Assembly (NCBI RefSeq): GCF_015291725.1 | Contig: NZ_CP030038.1 | Coordinates: 3,213,001-3,277,000, forward strand | DNA: 64,000 nucleotides | DNA from: Bradyrhizobium sp. CCBAU 51765 | GTDB taxonomy: Bacteria; Pseudomonadota; Alphaproteobacteria; Rhizobiales; Xanthobacteraceae | Direction: 5' to 3' | Shown here: positions 34,039 to 42,389 of the stretch, one piece after another | Position numbering within the stretch: position 1 is the first letter of the stretch | Layout: each line of letters opens with the position of its first letter | Program-made: the position numbers and the translations under genes | Notes under the pieces: model-generated | The model's input: only the letters and a program-made list of their open reading frames with translations | Told to the model about the DNA's origin: nothing | Databases searched by the model: none

Positions 34039-34521
34039 ATGCCGTCCATCCCGCCCGATCTCGCGGCATTTCTGGTCGAAGCCAAGCGGCGCACTTATGC
34101 GGGTCTCGACGACGACGCGACCGTGGCTGCGCCGCTGCTTACCGGCTCCAAGCAGCTTGAGCATCGCGCGCCGCCTTATGCCTATCGCGATATCTATTTC
34201 GGGATGGTTTTTTTCGTCGGGCAGGAGACCGTATCGCGGGACGAGCGCGTCATCTGGTCGATGAGCTACAGCGGCGGCGTTCGTGGGGAGATTAGGGATC
34301 GCGACACTTTCCTCGCCATTTACAAATTCCTGCGTCAGGCGTTGCTGGACGTGCCTGTCGAAGAGCCGTACCGCGGACCGCGTCGGTTCGAACAGGCGGG
34401 GATGGTCTATCGCAATGAGGTCGAAGGCGCGCTCGATCGGTTTCACGGCATCGAGACGATTGCTCGGCACGATGGTACACCGCTTTTTGAGCTGCGTTAT
34501 GGTGGCGGCCTGCTGCGATAG
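34039..34521 (+). CDS. DUF5680-domain protein
   Basis: A 160-aa protein of a family of unknown function. It begins with a helix (PPDLAAFLVEAKRRTYAGLDDDA) and then the typical segment APPYAYRDIYFGMVFFVGQETV...VIWSMSYSGGVRGE. The C-terminal part is RFHGIETIARHDGTPLFELRYGGGLLR. It lies three bases downstream of the alcohol dehydrogenase gene. There is no signal peptide or membrane segment. A repeat hairpin follows it. Confidence 0.8.
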   Translation: MPSIPPDLAAFLVEAKRRTYAGLDDDATVAAPLLTGSKQLEHRAPPYAYRDIYFGMVFFVGQETVSRDERVIWSMSYSGGVRGEIRDRDTFLAIYKFLRQALLDVPVEEPYRGPRRFEQAGMVYRNEVEGALDRFHGIETIARHDGTPLFELRYGGGLLR

Positions 34522-34533
34522 ACAAATCTGTAG

Positions 34534-34601
34534 CCCGGATGAGCGAAGCGACATCCGGGGCCTTCGCCGAAGCCTTCCCGGATGTCGCTTCGCTCATGCG
34601 G
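34534..34601. repeat. REP-like palindromic pair after the DUF5680 gene
   Basis: Unit 1 (34534-34559) starts CCCGGATGAGCGAAGCGACA and ends TCCGGG. Unit 2 (34577-34601) is its inverted copy, with ATGTCGCTTCGCTCATGCGG at 34582-34601. Together they form a long hairpin around a 17-base loop. A direct copy of the unit 2 core is at 35105-35124, on the far side of the low-GC insert. Confidence 0.8.
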
Positions 34602-34634
34602 ACTGAGTACTGAAATATGGAATGGAGACAGCGG

Positions 34635-35083
34635 ATGACCCTCACTAAGTGGGATGATAGATTTCTTGATGTCGCAAAGCTCGCTGCGCAATGGTCGAAG
34701 GATCCGAATGCTCAAGTTGGCGCAGTTATAGTGGACGCTCAAGGGCAAATAGCGGCAGTCGGATATAATGGTTTTCCGAAAATGGTTGAGGATTCCGCCG
34801 AACGATACGCAGACCGCGATACGAAGCTGGAGATGGTGGTTCATGCGGAAGAAAACGCGATCCTGGGTGCTGGGGGCAGAGCTAGAGGTGGTTGGATCTT
34901 CGTTTTTGGAAAGCCGATTTGCGCGCGGTGCGCGCAGGTTCGATTATTCAATCTGGCATAGCGCGGGTGGTTGCTCAGCTTCCCAAGGAAGGAACTGATT
35001 CCAAGTGGGACAAGAGCGGGCAAATTGCGCGGCAGATGCTAGATGAGGCCAAGGTGGATTTCGTAAGTATAGATCCGACTTAG
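34635..35083 (+). pseudogene. Frameshifted deoxycytidylate (dCMP) deaminase
   Basis: Read with one correction it is a 148-aa dCMP deaminase-like protein: SKDPNAQVGAVIV and GYNGFPK, zinc site H70-A-E72 (VVHAEENAI) and C96/C99 (PICARC). The frame breaks at 34932-34933, where an extra GC in a GCGCGC run moves the rest (GSIIQSGIARVVAQLPKEG...DFVSIDPT, end 35083) into another frame. As it stands, translation gives 108 aa, stopping at 34961 without the C-terminus. Base composition is clearly lower in GC than its neighbours, suggesting acquisition. A sequencing error cannot be excluded. It would have supplied dUMP for thymidylate synthesis. Confidence 0.8.
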
Positions 35084-35104
35084 TTCCTATCGGGGACTGC
35101 CAAT

Positions 35105-35125
35105 ATGTCGCTTCGCTCATGCGGG
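35105..35125. repeat. Third copy of the REP-like half unit
   Basis: ATGTCGCTTCGCTCATGCGG repeats the 20 bases at 34582-34601 exactly and in the same orientation, bracketing the frameshifted deaminase gene. Confidence 0.75.
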
Positions 35126-35157
35126 CGACAACTCGGAGTTTGGATTTAAGTGACGAA

Positions 35158-35580
35158 ATGACCGACGAAAAGACACCCGAATCAGCCCGGCGCTCCCCCT
35201 TCAGCGCCATCCGCGCGATCGACTACACCGTCATCTTCGTGCGCGACATGTCCGAGATGCGCCGCTTCTATGAGGATGTCCTCGCCTTCCCGCTGCTGCG
35301 CGAACTGTCGCCGAACTGGATCGAATACGGCTTGGGCAGCAACACGCTGGCCTTGGCGAGGCCGAGCCGGACTGCCTCCGATGCGCCGATCCCGCCGGGC
35401 AGCGCCTCGCTGCAACTGGCCTTCAAGGTCTCCGCCGCCGAGGTCGATCAATGCGCCGATGAACTGCTGCGGCAAGGCGTGGCGCTGCTGTCGCCGCCGA
35501 TGGACCAGTCCTTCGGGCATCGCACGCTGTTCTTCCGCGATCCCGACGGCAATCTGCTCGAGGTGTACGCGGAGATCTGA
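35158..35580 (+). CDS. VOC-superfamily (glyoxalase/bleomycin-resistance-like) protein
   Basis: A 140-aa protein with paired beta-alpha-beta-beta-beta units. The first unit is DYTVIFVRDMSEMRRFYEDVLAFPLLRE, with the typical FY..VL pattern. The second ends FGHRTLFFRDPDGNLLEVYAEI, with the metal-binding glutamate of the family. VOC proteins bind divalent metals and act on varied small substrates. ATG 35158 is the natural start of the domain (MTDEKTPES). It lies just after the repeat-bracketed insert, next to a cupin gene on the opposite strand. Confidence 0.85.
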   Translation: MTDEKTPESARRSPFSAIRAIDYTVIFVRDMSEMRRFYEDVLAFPLLRELSPNWIEYGLGSNTLALARPSRTASDAPIPPGSASLQLAFKVSAAEVDQCADELLRQGVALLSPPMDQSFGHRTLFFRDPDGNLLEVYAEI

Positions 35581-35613
35581 GTGCACGAACAATGACGCCG
35601 AGCAAGTGGCCCT

Positions 35614-35967
35614 CTATGCGAGCTTGCGCGCCGCCGCGGTTGCCTTGTCGCCGGTGTTCGGCGTCCCGGTCGGCTCGATCAGCAGAAGATGAACCTCCTC
35701 GCGGGCTACCGGGCGATGTTCGACGCCTTTGGAGACGACGTAGAGTTCGCCTGGACCGAGCGTCACCGTCCGATCCCGCAGTTCGATGTCTAGGGTGCCC
35801 TTAAGCACGAGAAAGAAATCGTCGGTGTCGTAGTGCTTGTGCCAGGTGAACTCGCCCTTCACCTTCACCACCATCACGTCGCAATCGTTGAAGGTCGTGA
35901 CCGTGCGCGGCGACCAGAAATCGTCAAAGGTCGCGAGCTTGCCGGCAAGCGATATTCCGTCGGTCAT
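35614..35967 (-). CDS. Single-domain cupin protein
   Basis: A 117-aa small cupin. Motif 1 is FTWHKHYDTDDFFLVLKGTLDI (about residues 40-61), with His residues and an acidic pair for metal binding. Motif 2 is LGPGELYVVSKGVEHRPV (about 70-87), with the final His. Such proteins act as epimerases, dioxygenases or sensors; nothing indicates which. It converges with the VOC gene and starts 24 bp before the YkgJ-like gene's stop region on the same strand. Confidence 0.85.
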   Translation of the reverse strand: MTDGISLAGKLATFDDFWSPRTVTTFNDCDVMVVKVKGEFTWHKHYDTDDFFLVLKGTLDIELRDRTVTLGPGELYVVSKGVEHRPVAREEVHLLLIEPTGTPNTGDKATAAARKLA

Positions 35968-35991
35968 GTGTCCCTCGGTCTTGTTCTTCCG

Positions 35992-36600
35992 TCAGGCTCG
36001 ATTTGGGATCGCATCTCCGATGCGGCAAGGGCTCGCATCCAGTCCATTGCTCTCCCTCACCACTCTCGCATCCACCACCTTCGTGCCCTCGAGCTCGCGT
36101 ACGATCCGCTCGTCCGATCCCACGATCCCGAGATCGAACTCGCGATCCGGGGTGACGAGGATCAAGCGCTGGCCGGCAATCACGACCACCGTCATGTCGT
36201 TGCGCTCGCCTTCCGCCGCCCATGCGCGGATGTCGCCGGCGTAAGGCTCCTTGCGCCAGGCGTTGGGAGAGCCCGGGTCGCACCGGACTTCGATGCCGTC
36301 CTCCGAGGTGGTCACGACGAGCTTTGACCGGCTTGGCTTCCATCGTTCGTCGAGCAGATCGTTGACCAGCCACAGGCAGGCGAAGTCCTCGCATTCACCC
36401 GGCCGCGCGGCGTAGATCGCGCAGCCGCGGCCGGGCTTGCAGTGCTGGCACCAGGCATTTGCGGGCTTGGCCAGCGCCTCGATGGCCATCACCTTGCAGC
36501 AGAGCGTGCAGTCGCCGCAGCTGCGTTTGACGGAGGGCGTCACGCGGTCGTTCCCATGAGATCCGGTTGGTGTCACGTTAATGGAGGTGGCGGTAGGCAT
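35992..36600 (-). CDS. YkgJ-family cysteine-cluster protein
   Basis: A 202-aa protein with the family's cysteine-rich block near the N-terminus: CGDCTLCCKVM, then WCQHCKPGRGCAIYAARPGECEDFACLW (about residues 28-75). This pattern probably binds an iron-sulfur cluster or zinc. The remaining domain (AGDIRAWAAEGERNDMTVVVIAGQRLILVTPDREFDLG) is conserved-looking but unnamed. It is divergent from the helicase gene. Function unknown. Confidence 0.8.
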   Translation of the reverse strand: MPTATSINVTPTGSHGNDRVTPSVKRSCGDCTLCCKVMAIEALAKPANAWCQHCKPGRGCAIYAARPGECEDFACLWLVNDLLDERWKPSRSKLVVTTSEDGIEVRCDPGSPNAWRKEPYAGDIRAWAAEGERNDMTVVVIAGQRLILVTPDREFDLGIVGSDERIVRELEGTKVVDARVVRESNGLDASPCRIGDAIPNRA

Positions 36601-36790
36601 CTACTACAACCTTCGGGCGCGGTGTGCTTGCCGTCAAGCCATGCAACATAGGCATGGCGATCTGCCGGCGCTTGGCGTAAAGAGCGCCCAGATCAAATCG
36701 CCAGCGTGCGGCCAGGCCGTTCGCCGTGCATGCAGCTCAGGTTCGCCGGATCACCGTTCCGCGCCTGAATTAACCAAGGTTCTCCATCCC

Positions 36791-38761
36791 GTGTCTTTTC
36801 CGGCCCTGACCCCGCCGCTCGCCCGTGCTTTGGCCGAGCGGAATTACGATTCACCGACCCCCGTTCAGCTCGCCGTGCTCGCGGACGAAGCTGCCGGCCG
36901 CGACCTCCTGGTTTCGGCCCAGACCGGCTCCGGCAAGACCCTCGCTTATGGCCTCGCCATGGCCAGGGACCTGCTCGGCGATGCCGAGCGGTTCGGGCGG
37001 GCAGCCGCACCGCTCGCCTTGATCGTGGCGCCGACCCGCGAGCTCGCGATGCAGGTTCAGCGCGAACTCTCCTGGATCTACCAGCATGCGGACACGCGCG
37101 TCGTCTCCTGCGTCGGCGGCATGGACCCGCGCCGCGAGCAGCGCGAGCTTGCGGCCGGCGCCCACATCGTCGTCGGGACGCCCGGCCGGTTGTGCGATCA
37201 TCTGCGGCGTAACCGCCTCGACATCTCGGAATTGAAGGTCGTCGTTCTCGACGAGGCCGACGAGATGCTCAATCTCGGTTTTCGAGAGGACATGGAGTTC
37301 ATCCTCAAGACCACTCCGGAGACGCGCCGCACCCTGCTGTTCTCGGCGACGTTCCCGCGCGGCATCGTCGCGCTCGCCAAGCAATATCAGCAGCAGGCGT
37401 TCCGGATCGAAGTCGCCGGCGACGAAGGCGGCCACGCCGATATCGAGTATCGCGCCATCCGGATCGCGCCTGCCGATGCCGAGCATGCGGTCGTCAACGT
37501 GCTGCGCTTCTACGAAGCGCCGAGCGCGCTGGTGTTCTGCAGCACGCGCGATCACGTCAGGCATTTGCAGGCGGCACTGCTGGAACGCGGTTTCTCCGTG
37601 GTCGCGCTGTCGGGCGAATTGACGCAGAACGAGCGCACCATGGCGCTGCAGTCGCTCCGCGACGGACGCGCCCGCGTCTGCGTCGCGACCGACGTCGCCG
37701 CCCGCGGCATCGACCTGCCGAGCCTCGACCTCGTCATCCACGCCGACCTGCCCAACGACGCCGAAGTGATGCAGCACCGTTCGGGCCGCACCGGGCGCGC
37801 CGGACGCAAGGGCACGAGCGTCCTGCTGGTGCCGCCGGCACGGCGGCGGCGCGCGGAGCTGCTGCTCGATCTGGCAGGGGTCGACGCCAATTGGGGCACC
37901 GCGCCGCAGGCGGACGAAATCCGCAAGCTCGATCATGAGCGCATGAAGGACGTTCTGTTCACCGAGGAGACGACGGCAGACGATCTGGTGCTGGCGCAGG
38001 CGCTGCTGGCCGAACGCTCGGCGGAGGACATCGCCGCCGCGCTGGCGCGGCTCTATCGCGCAAGGCTGCCGTCGCCCGAAGACATCCTCGATCCCGGCGA
38101 GCGAGCAAGCCGGCCGCGCGACGATCGCGGTCGCGACAATGTTCGCACGCCGCGCGACGATGGCCGCAGCTCACGCGGCGATGATCGCCCTGTGGGGCAG
38201 CGATCGAAACCAGGCAAATCCTCGCCGCGTCACGGCATGGGCGAGGCCACCGTCTGGTTCCGCGCCAACATCGGACGACGAAAGAATGCGGAAGCGCGCT
38301 GGCTGCTGCCGATGATTTGCCGTCGTGGCGGCATCGACAAGGGCGATATCGGCGCCATCAAGATCATGGACACCACGACCGAGTTTGAAATCTCCGAGCG
38401 GGTCGCAGAGTCCTTTGCCGCCAAGATCAAGCGTCCGGACAAGGAAGACAATATCCGCCTCGAGCCGATGGCGGGCGCGCCGCAGCAACAGGCGCCTGCG
38501 GAAGAGCGGTCCCACGCGCCCCGGCGCGAGAACCGCGACAGCGATCATCGCGAACAGCGCGACGATCGTCCGCGCGACAAGAGCGAGTTCAAGCTGCGCA
38601 GCAAGCCTCACAGCGAGCGCGGGCCGAAATTCGACGAGGCTCCGTCTTCTTTCGGAAAGAAGAAGCACAAGAGCAGGCCGGGCCCCGCAGAGCCGTCGGT
38701 CACGCCGTGGCACGCAAAGGGCGCGCCTGGAAAGAAGACCAAGAAGAAACGGCGAGGCTGA
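36791..38761 (+). CDS. DEAD-box RNA helicase with DbpA RNA-binding domain
   Basis: A 656-aa helicase. The motifs are AQTGSGKT at 43-50, PTREL at 81-85, DEAD at 154-157, SAT at 185-187 and HRSGRTGRAGR at 329-339. A DbpA-like RNA-binding domain lies at about 480-556 (GEATVWFRANIGRRKNAEARWLLPMICRRGG). It is followed by a long charged tail rich in Arg, Asp and Lys. This layout suggests ribosome assembly or RNA remodelling. GTG 36791 (VSFPALTPPLARAL) is chosen since the domain begins there; upstream frame sequence is not family-like. It is longer than E. coli DbpA mostly because of the tail. Confidence 0.92.
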   Translation: MSFPALTPPLARALAERNYDSPTPVQLAVLADEAAGRDLLVSAQTGSGKTLAYGLAMARDLLGDAERFGRAAAPLALIVAPTRELAMQVQRELSWIYQHADTRVVSCVGGMDPRREQRELAAGAHIVVGTPGRLCDHLRRNRLDISELKVVVLDEADEMLNLGFREDMEFILKTTPETRRTLLFSATFPRGIVALAKQYQQQAFRIEVAGDEGGHADIEYRAIRIAPADAEHAVVNVLRFYEAPSALVFCSTRDHVRHLQAALLERGFSVVALSGELTQNERTMALQSLRDGRARVCVATDVAARGIDLPSLDLVIHADLPNDAEVMQHRSGRTGRAGRKGTSVLLVPPARRRRAELLLDLAGVDANWGTAPQADEIRKLDHERMKDVLFTEETTADDLVLAQALLAERSAEDIAAALARLYRARLPSPEDILDPGERASRPRDDRGRDNVRTPRDDGRSSRGDDRPVGQRSKPGKSSPRHGMGEATVWFRANIGRRKNAEARWLLPMICRRGGIDKGDIGAIKIMDTTTEFEISERVAESFAAKIKRPDKEDNIRLEPMAGAPQQQAPAEERSHAPRRENRDSDHREQRDDRPRDKSEFKLRSKPHSERGPKFDEAPSSFGKKKHKSRPGPAEPSVTPWHAKGAPGKKTKKKRRG

Positions 38762-38838
38762 TCGGCCACCGATCAGCCCAGACTGCAATGATGCCGCCGG
38801 ATCGCTCCGGCGACATCATCTGAAAAGGCAGGTGTGGC

Positions 38839-39132
38839 TCAGCGGCCGCCACCACCACCACCACCACCTCCGCCTCCGCCACCACCGCCGGCATCACGCA
38901 TGGACGAGCTGTAGCGGGGATCGGTCTGCTTCATGTAGATCGGCGAGGTATCACGATGGATGGTGCTGGGGCGCGTTTTGCCTCCTGGCGTCTCGATCAG
39001 GACGCCGCAGCCTTCGAAGAACGCGGTGTCGCAGCCATACGTCCGGTACTGCGCCGCGGTGGCGCTGGTCGCGGTGAACGCGGCCGTCCCAACGCATGCG
39101 ATTAAAGCAACTTTCGACAATGTGAGCTTCAT
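38839..39132 (-). CDS. Secreted protein with a C-terminal run of 15 glycines
   Basis: A 97-aa exported protein: signal peptide (LTLSKVALIACVGTAAFTATSATA), a mature part with two cysteines (YGCDTAFFEGCGVLIE) likely joined, and the sequence TIHRDTSPIYMKQTDPRYSSSMRD, then 15 consecutive glycines and Arg-stop. The glycines are encoded by GGT/GGC/GGA triplets, six GGT in a row, so length variation by slippage is likely. ATG 39132 starts a normal leader. The function is unknown. Confidence 0.7.
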   Translation of the reverse strand: MKLTLSKVALIACVGTAAFTATSATAAQYRTYGCDTAFFEGCGVLIETPGGKTRPSTIHRDTSPIYMKQTDPRYSSSMRDAGGGGGGGGGGGGGGGR

Positions 39133-39253
39133 GGATATTCTCCAGCCTCGGTTCGGCGAGACCGGAAGGGCTCGCACACGCACTTTCGACGGAGGCTGAT
39201 CTGACTCGGTTCGAGGAGGCGGTTTCACGCCCGCGTGAGCCCGGGGCGGGATG

Positions 39254-39760
39254 TTACGTCGCAGCGAGGTCGCGCAACATATAGGTCGCGCCTTCTCCGT
39301 AGCAGGCCAGCTTCGCCTGCAGCGACGCATCCGCCGCCACGGCACGGAAGCCGAGACGTTCCCACAGCGGCCGCGTGGCGTAGACCGAGACCAGCGCGAG
39401 CGTCGCGATGCCGGAGGCGCGCGCCAGCTCCGCGACCCCGGTCACATAGGCGCGCGCAACGCCGCCGCGCCGATCCGGCAGCACTGCGATATCGTGCACG
39501 TAGAGACAGTCTGCATACTCGGGGAGTCGTTCCAGGAAACGATCGAGCGGCGGGATCTGATGCTGCTTCCAGGGATGTGCGAGCCCGTAGCCGGCGATCT
39601 CGTCGCCGGCGACAAGCACGCGGCATCCGTCGGGATAGAGCCGCATCTTCTCCGCGAACACCTCGGGGCGTTCCGGAAGATCAGGATGGATCTGCGCCGC
39701 GATGGCGCTGATCGCGGGCAGATCGGAGGTGTGCGCGGGACGCCAGTGCGGCTTGCTCAT
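39254..39760 (-). CDS. GNAT-family N-acetyltransferase
   Basis: A 168-aa acetyltransferase. The N-terminal strand and helix are WRPAHTSDLPAISAIAAQIHPDLPERP. Motif A with the acetyl-CoA loop is CLYVHDIAVLPDRRGGVARAYV (about residues 85-106), in place of the canonical RxxGxG/A. The C-terminal ALVSVYATRPLWERLGFRAV is motif B. It is cytoplasmic; the acceptor substrate is unknown. It is an isolated gene. Confidence 0.88.
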   Translation of the reverse strand: MSKPHWRPAHTSDLPAISAIAAQIHPDLPERPEVFAEKMRLYPDGCRVLVAGDEIAGYGLAHPWKQHQIPPLDRFLERLPEYADCLYVHDIAVLPDRRGGVARAYVTGVAELARASGIATLALVSVYATRPLWERLGFRAVAADASLQAKLACYGEGATYMLRDLAAT

Positions 39761-39906
39761 GTCGATCCGTCGTTACGTCTCCGGTTGCTCCAGTTTATTC
39801 CGCCGCGTTGGCGCGCGCAGCGAAAAATTTCTTTCTGCGGTCCGAGGAATACGAGGCCGCGTGCGGCGTCCTACCCATGCAGGCCAATTGCATGACAGGA
39901 GATATC

Positions 39907-40293
39907 ATGACGTCCTCGTTCCGCCTCGCGCTCGCGCTGGCAATATCGCTCGCGATCGTTCCCGCCGCCTTCGCCGCCCCGCCGACCAAGACGGGCAAGA
40001 CCGACAAGGGCAACGTGCTTACCGATGCCAAGGGCATGACGCTCTACACTTTCGACAAGGATGCGGACGGCAAGTCGGCCTGCAACGGTCCATGTGCGAC
40101 GAACTGGCCGGTGCTGAAGGCCGAGGCGGGCGACGCCGCCGGCGACGGCTACACCATCATCACGCGCGACGACGGCTCCAGGCAGTGGGCCTACAAGGGC
40201 AAGCCGCTCTACACCTTCGCCAAGGACCAGAAACCCGGCGACGTCACCGGCGACGGCTTCTTGAACGGCGCCTGGCATCTGGCGACGCCGTAA
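39907..40293 (+). CDS. Secreted protein with conserved repeats (COG4315 / Lipoprotein_15 family)
   Basis: A 128-aa exported protein. The signal peptide is LALALAISLAIVPAAFA. The mature part has two copies of the family repeat: MTLYTFDKDADGKSACNGPCATNWPVL with two cysteines, and PLYTFAKDQKPGDVTGDGFLNGAWHLA. GGAG at 39897-39900 supports ATG 39907. Members are periplasmic or surface proteins of unclear function. There is no lipobox cysteine here, so it is probably soluble. Confidence 0.87.
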   Translation: MTSSFRLALALAISLAIVPAAFAAPPTKTGKTDKGNVLTDAKGMTLYTFDKDADGKSACNGPCATNWPVLKAEAGDAAGDGYTIITRDDGSRQWAYKGKPLYTFAKDQKPGDVTGDGFLNGAWHLATP

Positions 40294-40357
40294 CGACGCC
40301 CTGCGCAAACACGGTGCGTCGGCCGTTGCACGCGACAGCCGACGTATTGCCGCGCCG

Positions 40358-41491
40358 TCATCTCGGATATTCGAGCTGCATCGCAACGAAGTCGGCCGTG
40401 CGCGGCCCGTAGCGCGCATCGATGGATTGCAGCGTCTGGTCCAGCGCTCGCGCCGGCGGCAGATCGACGGCGGCCGGCGGCGTCTGCTGTGCCGGCCAGT
40501 CGGCCGCGATCCTGTCCGGCAGGATGCGGAGGCCGCTGCGGCTCGTCCGTGCCTCCGCCGTGGCGGCGAAGGTGAGGGCGTGCGAGCGATAGGTGCGCGA
40601 CCACGCATCGGCGATCAGCGCAAGCGACACCTCGTCGATATCAGGCGTCAGCGCGATGCCGAGTTGCTCGCGGTTCCAGAATGCGAGCGTGTTGGCGATC
40701 GCCGTCAGTGCAAAGGGGCGTGTGAACCGGAAGGCTTCGCTGCGGTGGCGCGCATCCCATTCCGCAAGTCCGATGTCGCGGGCGACGGCTTGCGCCTTGG
40801 CGCGGCCGGCAATGGCCTCGACCAGGGTCAGGGCCATCGGCATGGATGCGGTGATGCCGGTCGTCGTCGCGACGCCGCGGTCGACCACCAGCCTGCGGTC
40901 CGCGACATAGCGGATCGCAGGATGCTTTTGCAGATCGCGCACGGAATACCAGTGCGTGGTGGCTCGGCGGCCGTCAAGCAGCCCGGTATTGGCAACGACC
41001 ATGGCGCCGACGCAGACGCCGATGACGATCGCGCCCTTGCCGGCCTGGCTTTTGATCCACTGCAGGGCCACGGCATCGTCTTCGCGGCTCATCGCCGGCA
41101 CGATGACGTAATCCGCGCCGTCGGGATGCGCAGCATCGAACTCGGCGATCGTCGCGTGCGGCTGCACTTTCAACGCGGGATAGAGCGCGACGGGGCCGGG
41201 CTGCGTCCCCAATGTGAGGACGTCGGCGACGTCGGCGCGCGCGAGGATGCCGTACGGCATCAGATAGTCGGTGGTCTCGCTCATCTCGTTGATACCGACG
41301 ATGGCGATCAGGGGACGTTTGCGCTTCGGCGGCTTCAACGCCGCAAGCGTCGCCTCGGTCTCGTCCCTGGATATCGCAGGCGCGGTCCCTTGAGCCGGCG
41401 AGCCAGGCAGCAGGAACAGCCAGGTTCCACCGATCGCCGCCAGCAGTGCCACGCAGCCGACGCCACACCACGCCAGAATGCGCCATATCAT
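40358..41491 (-). CDS. DJ-1/PfpI-type glutamine amidotransferase-like protein, membrane-anchored
   Basis: A 377-aa protein with an N-terminal hydrophobic anchor (ILAWCGVGCVALLAAIGGTWLFLLPG). The DJ-1/PfpI fold begins around residue 60 (PLIAIVGINEMSETTDYLMPYGILARADVADV). The nucleophile elbow is VIGVCVGAMVVANTGLLDGRRATTHWY, with the cysteine and downstream histidine of this superfamily. The C-terminal part (about 230-377) has no named domain. It should face the periplasm. AraC-type relatives of this fold exist, but no helix-turn-helix is seen here. ATG 41491 is chosen over an upstream in-frame codon. Confidence 0.8.
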   Translation of the reverse strand: MIWRILAWCGVGCVALLAAIGGTWLFLLPGSPAQGTAPAISRDETEATLAALKPPKRKRPLIAIVGINEMSETTDYLMPYGILARADVADVLTLGTQPGPVALYPALKVQPHATIAEFDAAHPDGADYVIVPAMSREDDAVALQWIKSQAGKGAIVIGVCVGAMVVANTGLLDGRRATTHWYSVRDLQKHPAIRYVADRRLVVDRGVATTTGITASMPMALTLVEAIAGRAKAQAVARDIGLAEWDARHRSEAFRFTRPFALTAIANTLAFWNREQLGIALTPDIDEVSLALIADAWSRTYRSHALTFAATAEARTSRSGLRILPDRIAADWPAQQTPPAAVDLPPARALDQTLQSIDARYGPRTADFVAMQLEYPR

Positions 41492-41622
41492 GATGGTGTC
41501 ACCCGATCCTCGTTGCTTCACGCAAGGCGGAAGCTAGCCGCTGGCGACGACATCAGGAATGACGCAGATCCGGCAAAAACCGCCATCCGCGCGTTGGCTT
41601 GTCGCGCGGCGGGTGACGGAGA

Positions 41623-42177
41623 CTATCTCAGCCCCTCGTAAACCATCAGCCCGCGTGCGATCTGCAATTTGCGGATGGCGCGCGGCAGAAGTTTCTCCGG
41701 CTGGTGCAGATAGCGCCAGGAGGTGAGGGTGAAGGCGGAGAGCATGCCGCATTCGTCGTCGAACGGCGCGAGCACGCCTGTCACGCTCACCGGCGTGTGC
41801 GGGCGGGCGTTGAAGGGGAGCAGCAGCAGTTCGAGATGCGCCTTGCTGCCGTCCTCGCGCACCGCGGTGACGCCTGCGATCGCGCCGAGCGTCTCGTCGG
41901 CGACGATTGTCGTGATCTCCTCGATCTCGCTGCGGCTCGCGTCAGTGAACAGCGCCGCAAAGCTCTGGTCCTTGAGGTCTGTTCCTGCGAGCGCGCAGAC
42001 GCGCGTGCCGGCGACGCGAAACGGGAAGCCGAGGTTCGGCTCGCAGGACAGCACGAAGATGTCGCCGAGCAGGCCGCGGACCGCAGCCGGATCGATGTCG
42101 GCCCGGTCAGGGGCTCGCGCAGTGCCGCGCTTCTTGTTCCAATACGCGAAGAACGCGCGGCTCGACGGATGTTTCAT
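41623..42177 (-). CDS. PAS_5-domain protein
   Basis: A 184-aa cytoplasmic protein of the alphaproteobacterial PAS_5 family. The N-terminus RAFFAYWNKKRG and PDRADIDPAAVRGLLGDIFVLSCE leads into the PAS core (FPFRVAGTRVCALAGTDLKDQSFAALF). SWRYLHQPEKLLPRAIRKLQIARGLMVYEGLR ends the protein. It senses or regulates something unidentified, possibly without any output domain of its own. The gene is monocistronic. Confidence 0.85.
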   Translation of the reverse strand: MKHPSSRAFFAYWNKKRGTARAPDRADIDPAAVRGLLGDIFVLSCEPNLGFPFRVAGTRVCALAGTDLKDQSFAALFTDASRSEIEEITTIVADETLGAIAGVTAVREDGSKAHLELLLLPFNARPHTPVSVTGVLAPFDDECGMLSAFTLTSWRYLHQPEKLLPRAIRKLQIARGLMVYEGLR

Positions 42178-42389
42178 GTCTGAACGCTAACCCCCGGGCG
42201 CGACCTCGCGGGACAAACCTGTCCCGCTTCAGTGCACCCGCGATCCCTTCTCTTGTTGTGCAGGAGGGGATTTGCAGCGTCCATGCCGCAGCGGCGTTTT
42301 CGGCCCCCTTGTGCCTGCCTTTGCGTCGTTAACGTTAAATTAACTATGCGCTTTGTGCCGGCCGCGTGCCTGCTATGGTGACCGAGGTC

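Noticed and set aside
32854..34554. Minus-strand frame opposite the zinc alcohol dehydrogenase
   Set aside because: No motifs; zinc ligands and Rossmann fold are on the plus strand.
34635..35083. Programmed frameshift in the dCMP deaminase
   Set aside because: No slippery heptamer or downstream structure is obvious; duplication of GC in a GCGCGC run explains the break more simply.
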